Shown: positions 52,080-60,653 of the stretch, one piece after another | Layout: every line of letters starts with the position of its first letter | Numbering within the stretch: position 1 is the first letter of the stretch | Assembly: GCF_014652615.1 (NCBI RefSeq) | Contig: NZ_BMZD01000006.1 | Location: 124,001-188,000 of the forward strand | Direction: 5' to 3' | From: Novosphingobium arvoryzae | Lineage (GTDB): Bacteria; Pseudomonadota; Alphaproteobacteria; Sphingomonadales; Sphingomonadaceae | DNA length: 64,000 nt | Program-made: the position numbers and the translations under genes | Notes under the pieces: model-generated | Seen by the model: the letters and a program-made list of their open reading frames with translations, nothing else | Database searches by the model: none | What the model was told of the DNA's origin: nothing

Positions 52080-55000
52080 TCAGCCTTCCGCCAGCGGTTT
52101 CCCATCATCGCGCAGGACAATGTAGATCGCCGGGATGACCAGCACGGTCAGCAGGGTCGACGACATCAGCCCGAACAGCAGCGAGATTGCCAACCCCTGG
52201 AAGATCGGGTCGGTCAGGATCACCGCCGCGCCGATCATCGCCGCCGCCGCCGTCAGCACGATCGGGCGGAACCGGATCATCCCGGCTTCCAGCAGGGTTT
52301 CACGCAGGGACTTGTCGGCGCTGCGGGTGTGATTGATGAAATCGACCAGCAGGATCGAATTGCGCACGATGATCCCGGCCAGCGCGATGAACCCGATCAT
52401 CGAGGTTGCGGTGAACGGCGCATTGAACAGGATGTGGCCGATCACGATGCCCACCAGCGTCAGCGGTACCGGAGTAAGGATCACCAAGGGGATCGTGAAG
52501 CTGCGGAACTGGCCCACGACCAGCACATAGATGCCCAGCAAGGCCACCATGAACGCCGCGCCCATATCGCGGAACGTCACCCAGGTGATTTCCCATTCGC
52601 CATCCCACAAGAGCGAGACGCGGCTTTCGTCATCCGGCTGGCCGTTGAGCAGCACATCGGGCTTTTGCAGGCCCTTGCCCGCCCAGTCGAACGCATCGAC
52701 CGCGTCGGCCACGGCAAGCATGCCATAGATCGGCGCTTCATAGCGGCCGGCGAGTTCCGCCGTCACCATCGTCGCCCCGCGCCCGTCGCGGCGGAAGATC
52801 GCCTGCCCGCCCGGTTCCATCCGCGCGGTGACGAGTTCGCCCAGCTGGATCAGCTGGCCGGATGGCGCCACCGCCACCGGGGTCGCCGCCAGCGCGGCGG
52901 ACCAGCTGCGCTGCGACTGGTCGAGCGACAGTTCGATCGGCAGCGGATCGCGATCCGCACCGCGCGCGGCATAGCCGACGATTTGCGTGCCCATCAGCGC
53001 GCCGATGCTGTCAAACAGCTGGCGTTCGGATAACCCGTAGTGGTCCAGCTTGGCCCGGTCGGGGATCAGCTTCAGCGTCGGGCGCGGCTGGCCGAAACTG
53101 TTGTCGACATCGACGATATAGGGAACCGACTTGAAGATCTGCTCCACCTGCTCCGCCGTCTTGCGCCGGGTCGCTTCGTCCGGGCCATAGATTTCGGCCA
53201 GCAGGGTCGCCAGCACTGGCGGCCCCGGCGGGGTTTCCACGACCTTGAGCGAGCCACCCGCCGGGAGCGCAATGGCCTTCAGCTTTTCGCGCAAGTCCAC
53301 CGCCACGTCATGGCTGGAGCGTGAGCGGTCGCCCTTGGGCAGCAGGGTGACCATCAGGTCGCCCATTTCCGGCTGGGCGCGCAGGAAGTAATGCCGCACC
53401 AGTCCGTTGAAGTTGAACGGGGCGGATGCGCCGACATAAGCCTCCATCGAGACGACTTCCGGCACGGTGCGCGCCACGGCGGCGGCCTGCTCCAGCACCC
53501 GCGCGGTGCTTTCCAGGCTGGTGCCTTCGGGCAGGTCGGCCACCAGCTGGACTTCGCTCTTGTTGTCGAACGGCAGCAGCTTCACCGTCACCGCCTTGAA
53601 ATAGAACATCGAGCACGCCACCAGCGTGGCCACGCCCACCCCGATGAGGAATCGCTTGGCGCTTTGCGGGGTGGCGATCACCTTGCTGGCGTAGTGCCGG
53701 TAGAGCGTGCCCAGTTTGCCGCCGTGGTCATCATGCCCGTGGCCGTGACCTTCACCGGCCAGTGCCTTGCGGGCAAAACGGATCATCAGCCAGGGCGCGA
53801 TGATCACCGCAACGAAGAACGAAAAGATCATCGCCGCCGACGCGTTGATCGGGATCGGCGCCATGTAGGGCCCCATCAGGCCAGACACGAACAGCATCGG
53901 CAACAGCGCGGCGACCACGGTCAGCGTGGCGATGATCGTGGGGTTGCCGACTTCGGCCACGGCCTCGACCGCGGCGTCGATCCGGGTGCGCCCGCCGTCC
54001 GTGCCAACATCCGGCATCGCCCAGTGGCGGGCGATATTCTCGATCATCACGATCGCGTCGTCGACCAGGATGCCGATGGAAAAGATCAGCGCGAACAGGC
54101 TGACGCGGTTGATGGTAAAGCCCATCACGTTCGATGCGAACATCGTCAGCATGATCGTGGTCGGGATGACGATGGCGGTCACCCCCGCCTCGCGCCAGCC
54201 GATCGTGAAGCCGATCAGCGCGACGATGGAAATCGTCGCCAGCGCGAGGTGGAAGATCAGCTCATTCGCCTTTTCGTTGGCGCTTTCGCCATAGTTGCGG
54301 GTTACCGCCACATCGACGCTGGCGGGTATCAACCGCCCCTTCAGCGTTTCGACGCGGTGGACCACGCTTTCCGATACGGTCACCGCGTTAGCCCCGGCGC
54401 GCTTGGCAATGGCGATGCTGACGGCGGGGGCCATCGTCCACTGGCCGTCTTCACCCTTGACCCAGCGCCACGCGCGGGCCTGATCCTGCGTCGCGGCCTG
54501 CTCCACCCGCGCAACGTCCGACAGCAGCACCGGCGCGCCGCCGACCGACCGCACGGTCAATCCGGCGAGTTCCTGCGCATCGCGCAGCGTCTGCCCGGCC
54601 ACGACGAGCGCTGCCTGCCCGCCTTCGCGCACGGTTCCGGCCGGAAAGGCGCGGTTGGCCTGGCTGACGGCCTCGATAAGGTTGCCCAGCGGCACGCGGT
54701 AGAGCGCCAGCTTGGCCGGGTCCGGCACCACGCGCAGCGCCATGCGCTGCCCGCCGGTCAGGAAAGTCAGGCCAATGTCATCGACCTTGGCAATCTCGGT
54801 CCGCAGCTTGCCCGCCAGTTCAGCCAGCGCCTGGTCGTTCCAGTTGCCCGCCGCGCCGGGCTTCGGCGTCAGCGTCAGCACCACAATGGGCACGTCGCTG
54901 ATCCCGCGCACCGTCACTTGCGGCGCGGGGATGCCCACCGGAATGCGGTGCTTGTTGGCCTCGATCTTTTCATTGATGCGGATCGCGGCGTCTTCCGGGT

Positions 55001-55313
55001 CGGACCCGACGAGGAACCGCGCCGTCACCATCGCGCCGTTATCCTGCGCCTGGGTATAGACGTGCTCGACCCCGTCGACGCTCTTGACGATGGTTTCCAG
55101 CGGCTTGGCCACCAGTTCCACGGCTTCGGGCGCGGACAGGCCCGGTGCCTGGACCATGATGTCCACCATCGGCACCTTGATCTGCGGCTCTTCCTCACGC
55201 GGGATGGTGATCGTGGCTATCAGGCCGACGATCATCGCCGCCAGCAGCATCAGCGGAGTCAGCGGGGACTGGATCGTCGCCCGCGTCAGCTTGCCGGAAA
55301 TCCCCAGGTTCAT
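52080..55313 (-). CDS. RND efflux pump inner-membrane permease
   Basis: Proton-driven resistance-nodulation-division transporter, 1077 residues, 12 helices with two large periplasmic domains. The proton-relay pair Asp-Asp lies in IGILVDDAIVMIE (about residue 415). The cytoplasmic loop between the two halves has a His-rich run HGHGHDDHGGK (about 520-530). The ATG overlaps the adaptor gene stop by 4 bp, so the two are coupled. Part of a minus-strand set rhodanese-adaptor-permease, divergent from SQR-DUF2892-TolC. Confidence 0.94.
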   Translation of the reverse strand: MNLGISGKLTRATIQSPLTPLMLLAAMIVGLIATITIPREEEPQIKVPMVDIMVQAPGLSAPEAVELVAKPLETIVKSVDGVEHVYTQAQDNGAMVTARFLVGSDPEDAAIRINEKIEANKHRIPVGIPAPQVTVRGISDVPIVVLTLTPKPGAAGNWNDQALAELAGKLRTEIAKVDDIGLTFLTGGQRMALRVVPDPAKLALYRVPLGNLIEAVSQANRAFPAGTVREGGQAALVVAGQTLRDAQELAGLTVRSVGGAPVLLSDVARVEQAATQDQARAWRWVKGEDGQWTMAPAVSIAIAKRAGANAVTVSESVVHRVETLKGRLIPASVDVAVTRNYGESANEKANELIFHLALATISIVALIGFTIGWREAGVTAIVIPTTIMLTMFASNVMGFTINRVSLFALIFSIGILVDDAIVMIENIARHWAMPDVGTDGGRTRIDAAVEAVAEVGNPTIIATLTVVAALLPMLFVSGLMGPYMAPIPINASAAMIFSFFVAVIIAPWLMIRFARKALAGEGHGHGHDDHGGKLGTLYRHYASKVIATPQSAKRFLIGVGVATLVACSMFYFKAVTVKLLPFDNKSEVQLVADLPEGTSLESTARVLEQAAAVARTVPEVVSMEAYVGASAPFNFNGLVRHYFLRAQPEMGDLMVTLLPKGDRSRSSHDVAVDLREKLKAIALPAGGSLKVVETPPGPPVLATLLAEIYGPDEATRRKTAEQVEQIFKSVPYIVDVDNSFGQPRPTLKLIPDRAKLDHYGLSERQLFDSIGALMGTQIVGYAARGADRDPLPIELSLDQSQRSWSAALAATPVAVAPSGQLIQLGELVTARMEPGGQAIFRRDGRGATMVTAELAGRYEAPIYGMLAVADAVDAFDWAGKGLQKPDVLLNGQPDDESRVSLLWDGEWEITWVTFRDMGAAFMVALLGIYVLVVGQFRSFTIPLVILTPVPLTLVGIVIGHILFNAPFTATSMIGFIALAGIIVRNSILLVDFINHTRSADKSLRETLLEAGMIRFRPIVLTAAAAMIGAAVILTDPIFQGLAISLLFGLMSSTLLTVLVIPAIYIVLRDDGKPLAEG

Positions 55314-56338
55314 TGGGCGGCCGCCTGCTTCGGGGCGACCAGCGTATCGCCCGCCACCGCGCCGGACAGGATTTCCACCTTGCCCGCCTCAAGCGAAGGG
55401 CCGGTCTGCACCGGCACGTCCGCCGCGCTGCCATCCTTGGCAAGGACGGTGACGTAATCGATCCCGAACCGGCTGGAGATGTAATTCGCTGGCACCAGCA
55501 GCGCCTTGCGCGTGCCGGTTTCCACACGTGCCGCGACACGCCGCCCGATCAGGCGGTTGTCGATGCCGGGCATGTCGACATCGGCGGTCACTTTGCCCGC
55601 CGTGATCGCGGGGTAGAGCTTGATGACAGTGCCGACGCCGGACCCGGTGCCGATCCCGGTGGCCATCACGCGCGATCCGGGGCGGACCTTGTCGGCCAGC
55701 GATTCGGGCATTTCCAGCCGCACGATGGTCGGTCCGGCGGTGATGACGGCAATCGCCATGCCCGGCGCGACCGGCGATCCGGCCGGCACGTCGGCGCGCA
55801 GCACGCGGCCTGTCGCCGGGGCGATCACCGCGCCCTGCCCCGCCACCGCGCCAACGGCGGCCTGCTGGGCCTGCGCGGCGCGGATCTGGGCCGTGGCGGC
55901 AGCGGCGGCAGCTTCGGCCTGATCCAGCCGCGCCTTGGCATAGACGCCGTTCTGATAAAGGAACTTCACCCGCACCAGTTCAGCCTGCGCCTGCGCCGCC
56001 TGTGCCTGTGCGGCGGCGGCTTGCGCCCCGTAAGCGCTGGACTGGTACCCCAGCTGGGTATCGACGATCCGGCCAATCGCCTGCCCCTTGGTCACCATAT
56101 CGCCTTCGCGCACGGTCAGGGTGGTGAGGATGCCGGGGATGCGGGCGAGAACCTGCGCCTGATCGACGGTGGCGATTTCCGCGCTGACGTCCTGCCAGGC
56201 GGCGGTATCCGCCGCCGCCAGCACCAGCCGGGGACCGGCGGGGGCCTGGACGACCGGAGCCGTTTCCTCAGCGCTGCCGCAGCCCGCCAGCGTCAGGGCC
56301 AGCGCCGCCGCGCCAAGGGCCAACCAGGTCTTCCGCAT
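55310..56338 (-). CDS. RND efflux periplasmic adaptor lipoprotein
   Basis: Membrane-fusion protein (HlyD/AcrA type), 342 residues, joining the RND permease to TolC. Lipobox LAGC (Cys about 20), a barrel-sandwich half motif (VREGDMVTKGQAIGRI), an Ala/Gln-rich coiled-coil hairpin (about 100-165) and a beta-barrel. ATG 56338 has AGGGG 7 bp upstream, better placed than the ATG at 56344. Confidence 0.92.
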   Translation of the reverse strand: MRKTWLALGAAALALTLAGCGSAEETAPVVQAPAGPRLVLAAADTAAWQDVSAEIATVDQAQVLARIPGILTTLTVREGDMVTKGQAIGRIVDTQLGYQSSAYGAQAAAAQAQAAQAQAELVRVKFLYQNGVYAKARLDQAEAAAAAATAQIRAAQAQQAAVGAVAGQGAVIAPATGRVLRADVPAGSPVAPGMAIAVITAGPTIVRLEMPESLADKVRPGSRVMATGIGTGSGVGTVIKLYPAITAGKVTADVDMPGIDNRLIGRRVAARVETGTRKALLVPANYISSRFGIDYVTVLAKDGSAADVPVQTGPSLEAGKVEILSGAVAGDTLVAPKQAAAQ

Positions 56339-56372
56339 CGCCATTCCCCTGCTGTTCGCGCGCGCTACTTGC

Positions 56373-56711
56373 TTACCGTTCGACCGGCAGGCCAGCTGCC
56401 TGCCAGGCGTTAAACCCGCCGGCCAGGTGCGTATCGACCGCCGCCTGCGCGACCCCGCACTTTTCCAGCGCCATGCCCGAACGCTTGCCGCCCAGGCAGT
56501 TCAGCACCAGTTGCTTGTCGCCGGTGTCCGGCAGCTGCGAGGGCTGGAACGTGGACAGCGGCATGTTGATCGCGCCGGGGATATGACCCTGCGCGAATTC
56601 GTCCACTTCGCGCACATCTACCACCACCACTTCGCCCGCACGCACCATCGCGTCCAGTTCCTGCGCGGTCACTTCCCGGTGCGCGGCGCCCTTGCCAAAT
56701 CCGAAGACCAT
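56373..56711 (-). CDS. Single-domain rhodanese
   Basis: A 112-residue sulfurtransferase domain. The active-site loop is Cys72 in NCLGGKRSGM, preceded by the conserved VVVDVREVDEFAQGHIPGA. It would carry a persulfide and hand sulfane sulfur to cyanide, thiols or a partner. First gene of the minus-strand set with the RND pump, and divergent from an SQR gene; both point to a sulfide or polysulfide role. MVFGFGKG start at 56711 is chosen; upstream residues fall in the promoter region. Confidence 0.9.
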   Translation of the reverse strand: MVFGFGKGAAHREVTAQELDAMVRAGEVVVVDVREVDEFAQGHIPGAINMPLSTFQPSQLPDTGDKQLVLNCLGGKRSGMALEKCGVAQAAVDTHLAGGFNAWQAAGLPVER

Positions 56712-56780
56712 TCGATCACCCTTTCCTTCAGTGTCCCTGCCGACAGTTGGTGCCGCCAACGGGGATCACAACATTACCGC

Positions 56781-56813
56781 TTGCTCATATTATAATTGCC
56801 TTATATAAGTCAA
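56781..56813. promoter_or_regulatory. AT-rich divergent control region of the sulfur/efflux genes
   Basis: In the 193-bp gap between rhodanese (minus) and SQR (plus), an AT-rich tract stands out from GC-rich flanks. It contains the inverted repeat TATAA-TTGCC-TTATA (56791-56805), the palindrome CTTATATAAG (56800-56809) and a minus-strand TTGACT (56813-56808). One regulator could control both directions; the protein is not known. Confidence 0.5.
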
Positions 56814-56904
56814 GTGCGTTGCTGGCGGGTCCTGAAGAAACCCCTGGCCGGAAACGCAGTGGTGGCGGCCCCGCCGGGCGGGACCAGAGGACGGGAGAAT
56901 GGGA

Positions 56905-58185
56905 ATGTCATTGCCCCAGATCATCATTCTTGGCGCAGGGCTGGGCGGCACCATCGCCGCCTATGAAATTCGCGACGCGGTAAAGGGCAAAGCGACCGTT
57001 ACCGTCGTCAACGACCAGGAGGACTACTGGTTCGTCCCCAGCAACCCGTGGGTTGCGGTGCGCTGGCGCGAGCCGGATGCGATTCGCGTCCACCTGCCCC
57101 CGATCATGGCGCGCAAGGGCATCGGCTTTACCTCGGTCGGGGCAAAGCGCGTCCATCCGGCTGAAAACCGCGTGGAACTGAACGACGGCACATCGCTTTC
57201 CTATGACTATCTGGTGATCGCCACCGGGCCGGACCTGGCCTTTGACGAGGTCGAGGGACTGGGCCCGGCCGGCTTCACCCAGTCGATCTGCAAGACCGAT
57301 CACGCCGCCCACGCGGCTGATGCGTTTGAGGCATTCTGCGCCAATCCCGGCCCCATCGTGGTCGGCGCGGCGCAGGGCGCATCGTGCTATGGCCCGGCCT
57401 ATGAATTCGCACTGATCCTCGACACGGAACTGCGCCGCCGCAAGATCCGCGACCGGGTGCCGATGACCTACATCAGCCCCGAACCCTATATCGGCCATCT
57501 GGGGCTGGACGGGGTCGGCGACACCAAGACCCTGCTGGAAAGCGAGCTGCGCAACCGCCACATCAAGTGGATCACCAATACCCGCATCACCAAGGTCGAA
57601 AGCGGGACGATGCATGTGGAGGAAGTGGCCGAGGACGGCGCGGTCAAGGACACCCACGATCTGCCGTTCGGCTATTCGATGATCCTGCCGGCCTTCCGGG
57701 GCATCGCGGCGGTCCACGGGATCGAAGGGCTGACCAACCCGCGCGGGTTCGTCCTGGCGGACAAGCACCAGCGCAACCCCACCTTCAGGAACGTCTATTC
57801 GCTGGGCGTCTGCGTCGCGATCCCGCCGATCGGGCCGACCCCGGTGCCGGTGGGCGTGCCCAAGACCGGGTTCATGATCGAATCGATGGTCACCGCCATT
57901 GCCCACAACCTGAAGCTGGAACTCGACGGCAAGGAACCGACCGAGGAAGCGACCTGGAACGCGGTCTGCCTGGCCGACTTCGGCGATGGCGGCGTGGCCT
58001 TCGTCGCCCAGCCGCAGATCCCGCCGCGCAACCTCAACTGGTCGTCCAGCGGCAAGTGGGTGCACCTCGCCAAGATCGGGTTCGAGAAATACTTCCTCCA
58101 CAAAGTCCGGCGCGGGACCAGCGAGCCGTTCTATGAAAAGCTGGCGATGCACGCGCTGGGCATCCGCAAGCTGCGCTTCAAGTAA
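56905..58185 (+). CDS. sqr: Sulfide:quinone oxidoreductase (type I-like)
   Basis: Membrane-associated FAD enzyme, 426 residues, that oxidises sulfide to sulfane sulfur and passes electrons to quinone. Dinucleotide motif LGAGLGGT (9-16). Three cysteines fall at the positions known for Acidithiobacillus SQR (128, 160, 356): Cys129 in SICKTD, Cys161 in GASCYGP and Cys354 in NAVCLAD. The PVPVGVPKTGFMIESM segment is also typical. ATG 56905 has GGGAG 7 bp upstream; ATG 56899 is too close to it. Followed by a DUF2892 gene after 12 bp. Confidence 0.9.
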   Translation: MSLPQIIILGAGLGGTIAAYEIRDAVKGKATVTVVNDQEDYWFVPSNPWVAVRWREPDAIRVHLPPIMARKGIGFTSVGAKRVHPAENRVELNDGTSLSYDYLVIATGPDLAFDEVEGLGPAGFTQSICKTDHAAHAADAFEAFCANPGPIVVGAAQGASCYGPAYEFALILDTELRRRKIRDRVPMTYISPEPYIGHLGLDGVGDTKTLLESELRNRHIKWITNTRITKVESGTMHVEEVAEDGAVKDTHDLPFGYSMILPAFRGIAAVHGIEGLTNPRGFVLADKHQRNPTFRNVYSLGVCVAIPPIGPTPVPVGVPKTGFMIESMVTAIAHNLKLELDGKEPTEEATWNAVCLADFGDGGVAFVAQPQIPPRNLNWSSSGKWVHLAKIGFEKYFLHKVRRGTSEPFYEKLAMHALGIRKLRFK

Positions 58186-58197
58186 GGAGAACGTCCC

Positions 58198-58401
58198 ATG
58201 ACTCTCGATGCCGCCGTGCTGCGTTTCGCCGGGTTCGTCGTCATCGCCAGCGCCTTGCTGTCGATTTACGTGCACCCCTACTGGATCGGGCTGACGATCT
58301 TTGCGGGCCTCAACTTGCTGCAATCCAGCTTCACCGGGTTCTGCCCAGCCGCCACGGTGTTCAAGAAGCTGGGCGTGCGGCCCGGAAACGCGTTCAAGTA
58401 A
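58198..58401 (+). CDS. DUF2892 (YgaP-type) small membrane protein
   Basis: A 67-residue protein with two hydrophobic segments and the family signature FTGFCPAATVFKKLG near the C-terminus. In E. coli YgaP this module is fused to a rhodanese domain; here the rhodanese is a separate divergent gene. The motif cysteine may take part in sulfur transfer at the membrane (inference). Lies between SQR and TolC. Confidence 0.88.
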   Translation: MTLDAAVLRFAGFVVIASALLSIYVHPYWIGLTIFAGLNLLQSSFTGFCPAATVFKKLGVRPGNAFK

Positions 58402-58418
58402 GCGGAAAAAGACAGCCG

Positions 58419-59684
58419 ATGCGCCGCCTGATCCTGCCGCTCACCGCCCTCGCCTGCTGCCTGTCCGCCCCGGCGGCGCGGGCGCAGGACCTGGCCGCCG
58501 CGATTGCCGATGCCCTTGCCAACGCCCCCGCGCTGGCCGAGGCCAAGGCCGGGGAAGCCGCCGCCAGGGCGCGGCTCGATCAAGCCAGGGCCGAGGGCAA
58601 TCCGCTGCTGCGGGTCGAAGGCTCTTACGGCGCGGGGCGGATCGACAACGGCGGGTTCTTCGGGATCACGGCGGACAACGTCAGCCCGCTGGCGGTGCAG
58701 GCCACGGCGGAAATGCCGCTCTATGCCGGGGGCCGGATCGCCGCTGCCACAGCGCAGGCGCGCGGCGGTACCGACATCGCCCGGCTGGGAGCCGAACAGG
58801 CCCGGCTGCAAACCATCGTCCGCGCGGTCGCGGCCTATTCCGATGTCCTAACCACCCGCAAGCTGGAGGCGCGCTTTGCCCAGCTCGTCACCGCCTTGAC
58901 CGAGATGGAGCGGCAGGCCGGCCTGCGCTTCAAGGCGGGCGAAATCGCCAGTTCCGATGTGGCGCAGGCCCGCGCCCGCAAGGCAGAGGCCGACGCCGGG
59001 TTCGCGCAGGCCGCAGGCCGCCGTATTGCGGCTGAGGCGGCCTATGAACGGCTGACCGCCAAACAACCCGGCGATCTGGCTCCGCTGGCCGATCTGCCGC
59101 CCGTGCCCCCATCGCTGGGCGAGGCGCTGGAACAGGCCCGCGCCGCCAACCCGGCGCGCCAGCAGGCCGAAGCCGCCGTCGCCGTCGCCCGCGCCGGGGT
59201 GCGCGCCGCACAGGCCGAGGGCCTGCCCACCGTTGGTGCCTTTGCCGAAGCGGCGCACGTGCGCGACCAGTTCTTCCCCGGCTACAAGGCGGATTCCGTT
59301 TCCGTCGGCGTGCGCGGCCGCTGGACGCTGTTCGCGGGCGGGCGCGTGGCCGCCAAGATCCGCGCCGCCGATGCCGAAGTGGACGCCAGCGCGGCGCGGC
59401 TGCGGCAGGCCGATCAGGCATTGGACGGCATGGTAATCGATGCCTGGCAAGGCCTTGCCACGGCCCGCCAGATGGTCGCCGCATCGCGCCTGCGCCGCGA
59501 TGCGGCCGCCGAGGCGCTGCGCGGCACCCGGCTGGAAGCGCAAGTCGGCGCGAAACCGACGCTGGCCGTGCTCGACGCCGAACGCGAGAACATCGAGGCT
59601 GAGGCCGCGCTGCTTCAGGCCGAGGCGATGCAGACCCTCTCAGCCTGGCAGCTGGGCGCGCTGACCGGGCAACTGGGGCGTTAA
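58419..59684 (+). CDS. TolC-family outer-membrane efflux protein
   Basis: Outer-membrane channel, 421 residues. Signal peptide ends near residue 21 (ARAQ), then two TolC repeats of long Ala/Glu/Arg-rich helices; no lipobox. It would complete the tripartite pump with the divergent adaptor and RND permease. Starts 17 bp after the DUF2892 gene; its stop is 3 bp from the convergent LysR gene stop. Confidence 0.9.
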   Translation: MRRLILPLTALACCLSAPAARAQDLAAAIADALANAPALAEAKAGEAAARARLDQARAEGNPLLRVEGSYGAGRIDNGGFFGITADNVSPLAVQATAEMPLYAGGRIAAATAQARGGTDIARLGAEQARLQTIVRAVAAYSDVLTTRKLEARFAQLVTALTEMERQAGLRFKAGEIASSDVAQARARKAEADAGFAQAAGRRIAAEAAYERLTAKQPGDLAPLADLPPVPPSLGEALEQARAANPARQQAEAAVAVARAGVRAAQAEGLPTVGAFAEAAHVRDQFFPGYKADSVSVGVRGRWTLFAGGRVAAKIRAADAEVDASAARLRQADQALDGMVIDAWQGLATARQMVAASRLRRDAAAEALRGTRLEAQVGAKPTLAVLDAERENIEAEAALLQAEAMQTLSAWQLGALTGQLGR

Positions 59685-59687
59685 CGC

Positions 59688-60524
59688 CTAACCCACGACC
59701 GTCTCTGCAAGTGCCGACCGGACCGCCGGATGCGGTGCGGTGTGCGCGCCCGATACCAGCCCGATCCGCCGCACCGGGCGGAACCCCCGGATATTGACCA
59801 TCGCCACCCCATCCCGCCCCAGCGAACGCGGCGCGACCGTCACCCCCAGCCCGGCCCGGACCATCGCCATCACCCGGTCATCGTTGGCAGAGCGCAGCGC
59901 GAACAGCGGGCGCACGCCGTGCTGGGTGAAGAACCGGCTGGTATCGGCCAGCACTTCGCAGGCACGCCGTGCGATCATGGTGTCTCCGGCGACGTCTGCT
60001 GCCTCCACCCAGGCATTACCAGCCAGCGGATGCGATGCCGGCAGGGCCATGCAATAGTCCTCCTCCAGCAGCGCCCCCGCCCCATCGCCGACCAGCGTCA
60101 GCGCCAGATCGATGCTGCCGCTGGCGAGCGCGGCGGAGAGTTCGCGTTCTGAGCCCTCGGTCAGTTCCAGTGGCTCATCCCCGGCATAGGCGGCAACCGC
60201 GCGTTCCAGCCAGCCGGTTGCAACCGTGTCCAGCACCCCCAGCCGCACCGGGCGCGCGGGGACGGGGAGGCTGCCCACCTGCCGTTCGGCCAGATGGAAA
60301 TCCCGCTCGATCCCGCGCGCGAGCGGCAGCAGCGCATTGCCCGCCGGGGTCAGCCGGATTCGGCGGCGTTCGCGCACGAACAGGCGCGTGCCGAGTTGCC
60401 GTTCCAGTTCCGCAATCCCGCCCGACAGCGATGGCTGCGCGATGTTCAGCACACCCGCCGCGCGGGTGAAGCTGCCGGAATCGACAACGGCCAGGAATTG
60501 CCGGATCTGGGTGCGGCTTAGCAT
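59688..60524 (-). CDS. LysR-family transcriptional regulator
   Basis: DNA-binding regulator, 278 residues, with N-terminal winged helix (FTRAAGVLNIAQPSLSGGIAEL, written here in part: SFTRAAGVLNIAQPS) and a type-2 periplasmic-binding effector domain. Two cysteines lie in the effector domain (Cys158 and Cys189). Adjacent to tolC (3 bp, convergent) and divergent from the acyl-CoA carboxylase gene. A 15-bp palindrome overlaps its start codon, which suggests autorepression. Target could be the efflux/sulfur genes or the catabolic genes. Confidence 0.92.
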   Translation of the reverse strand: MLSRTQIRQFLAVVDSGSFTRAAGVLNIAQPSLSGGIAELERQLGTRLFVRERRRIRLTPAGNALLPLARGIERDFHLAERQVGSLPVPARPVRLGVLDTVATGWLERAVAAYAGDEPLELTEGSERELSAALASGSIDLALTLVGDGAGALLEEDYCMALPASHPLAGNAWVEAADVAGDTMIARRACEVLADTSRFFTQHGVRPLFALRSANDDRVMAMVRAGLGVTVAPRSLGRDGVAMVNIRGFRPVRRIGLVSGAHTAPHPAVRSALAETVVG

Positions 60525-60537
60525 AGGTTTAACCTAT
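60523..60537. promoter_or_regulatory. LysR-type palindrome overlapping the lysR start codon
   Basis: ATAGGTT-T-AACCTAT is a perfect 7-1-7 inverted repeat covering the lysR ATG (60524-60522). It fits the LysR T-N11-A rule and also the OxyR half-site pattern ATAG-N-T-NNN-A-N-CTAT. Probable autoregulatory site and possible control site for the divergent gene at 60654. Confidence 0.65.
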
Positions 60538-60653
60538 ACAACTTCACCGGCAATTCCAGTTTTTCCATTGGCGCAAGGCGCGGTATCACCATGTGCGAAC
60601 GCGGGCGAAGAACGCGGCGCGGGATGATTGGACAGCCTGGGGAACGAGCCGGA

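Noticed and set aside
53391-55457. Open frame of about 688 codons antisense to the RND permease
   Set aside because: Shadow of a codon-biased long gene; product is His/Arg/Asp-rich without recognisable motifs.
59688-60524. OxyR peroxide regulator
   Set aside because: The upstream palindrome fits the OxyR pattern, but the cysteine spacing (158 and 189) and surrounding residues do not match OxyR, and no catalase or peroxiredoxin genes are adjacent.
60523-60653. CRISPR, phage attachment site or insertion-sequence end
   Set aside because: No direct repeats or spacer pattern here, and no transposase, integrase or terminal inverted repeats anywhere in the window; the only repeat is the single LysR-type palindrome.
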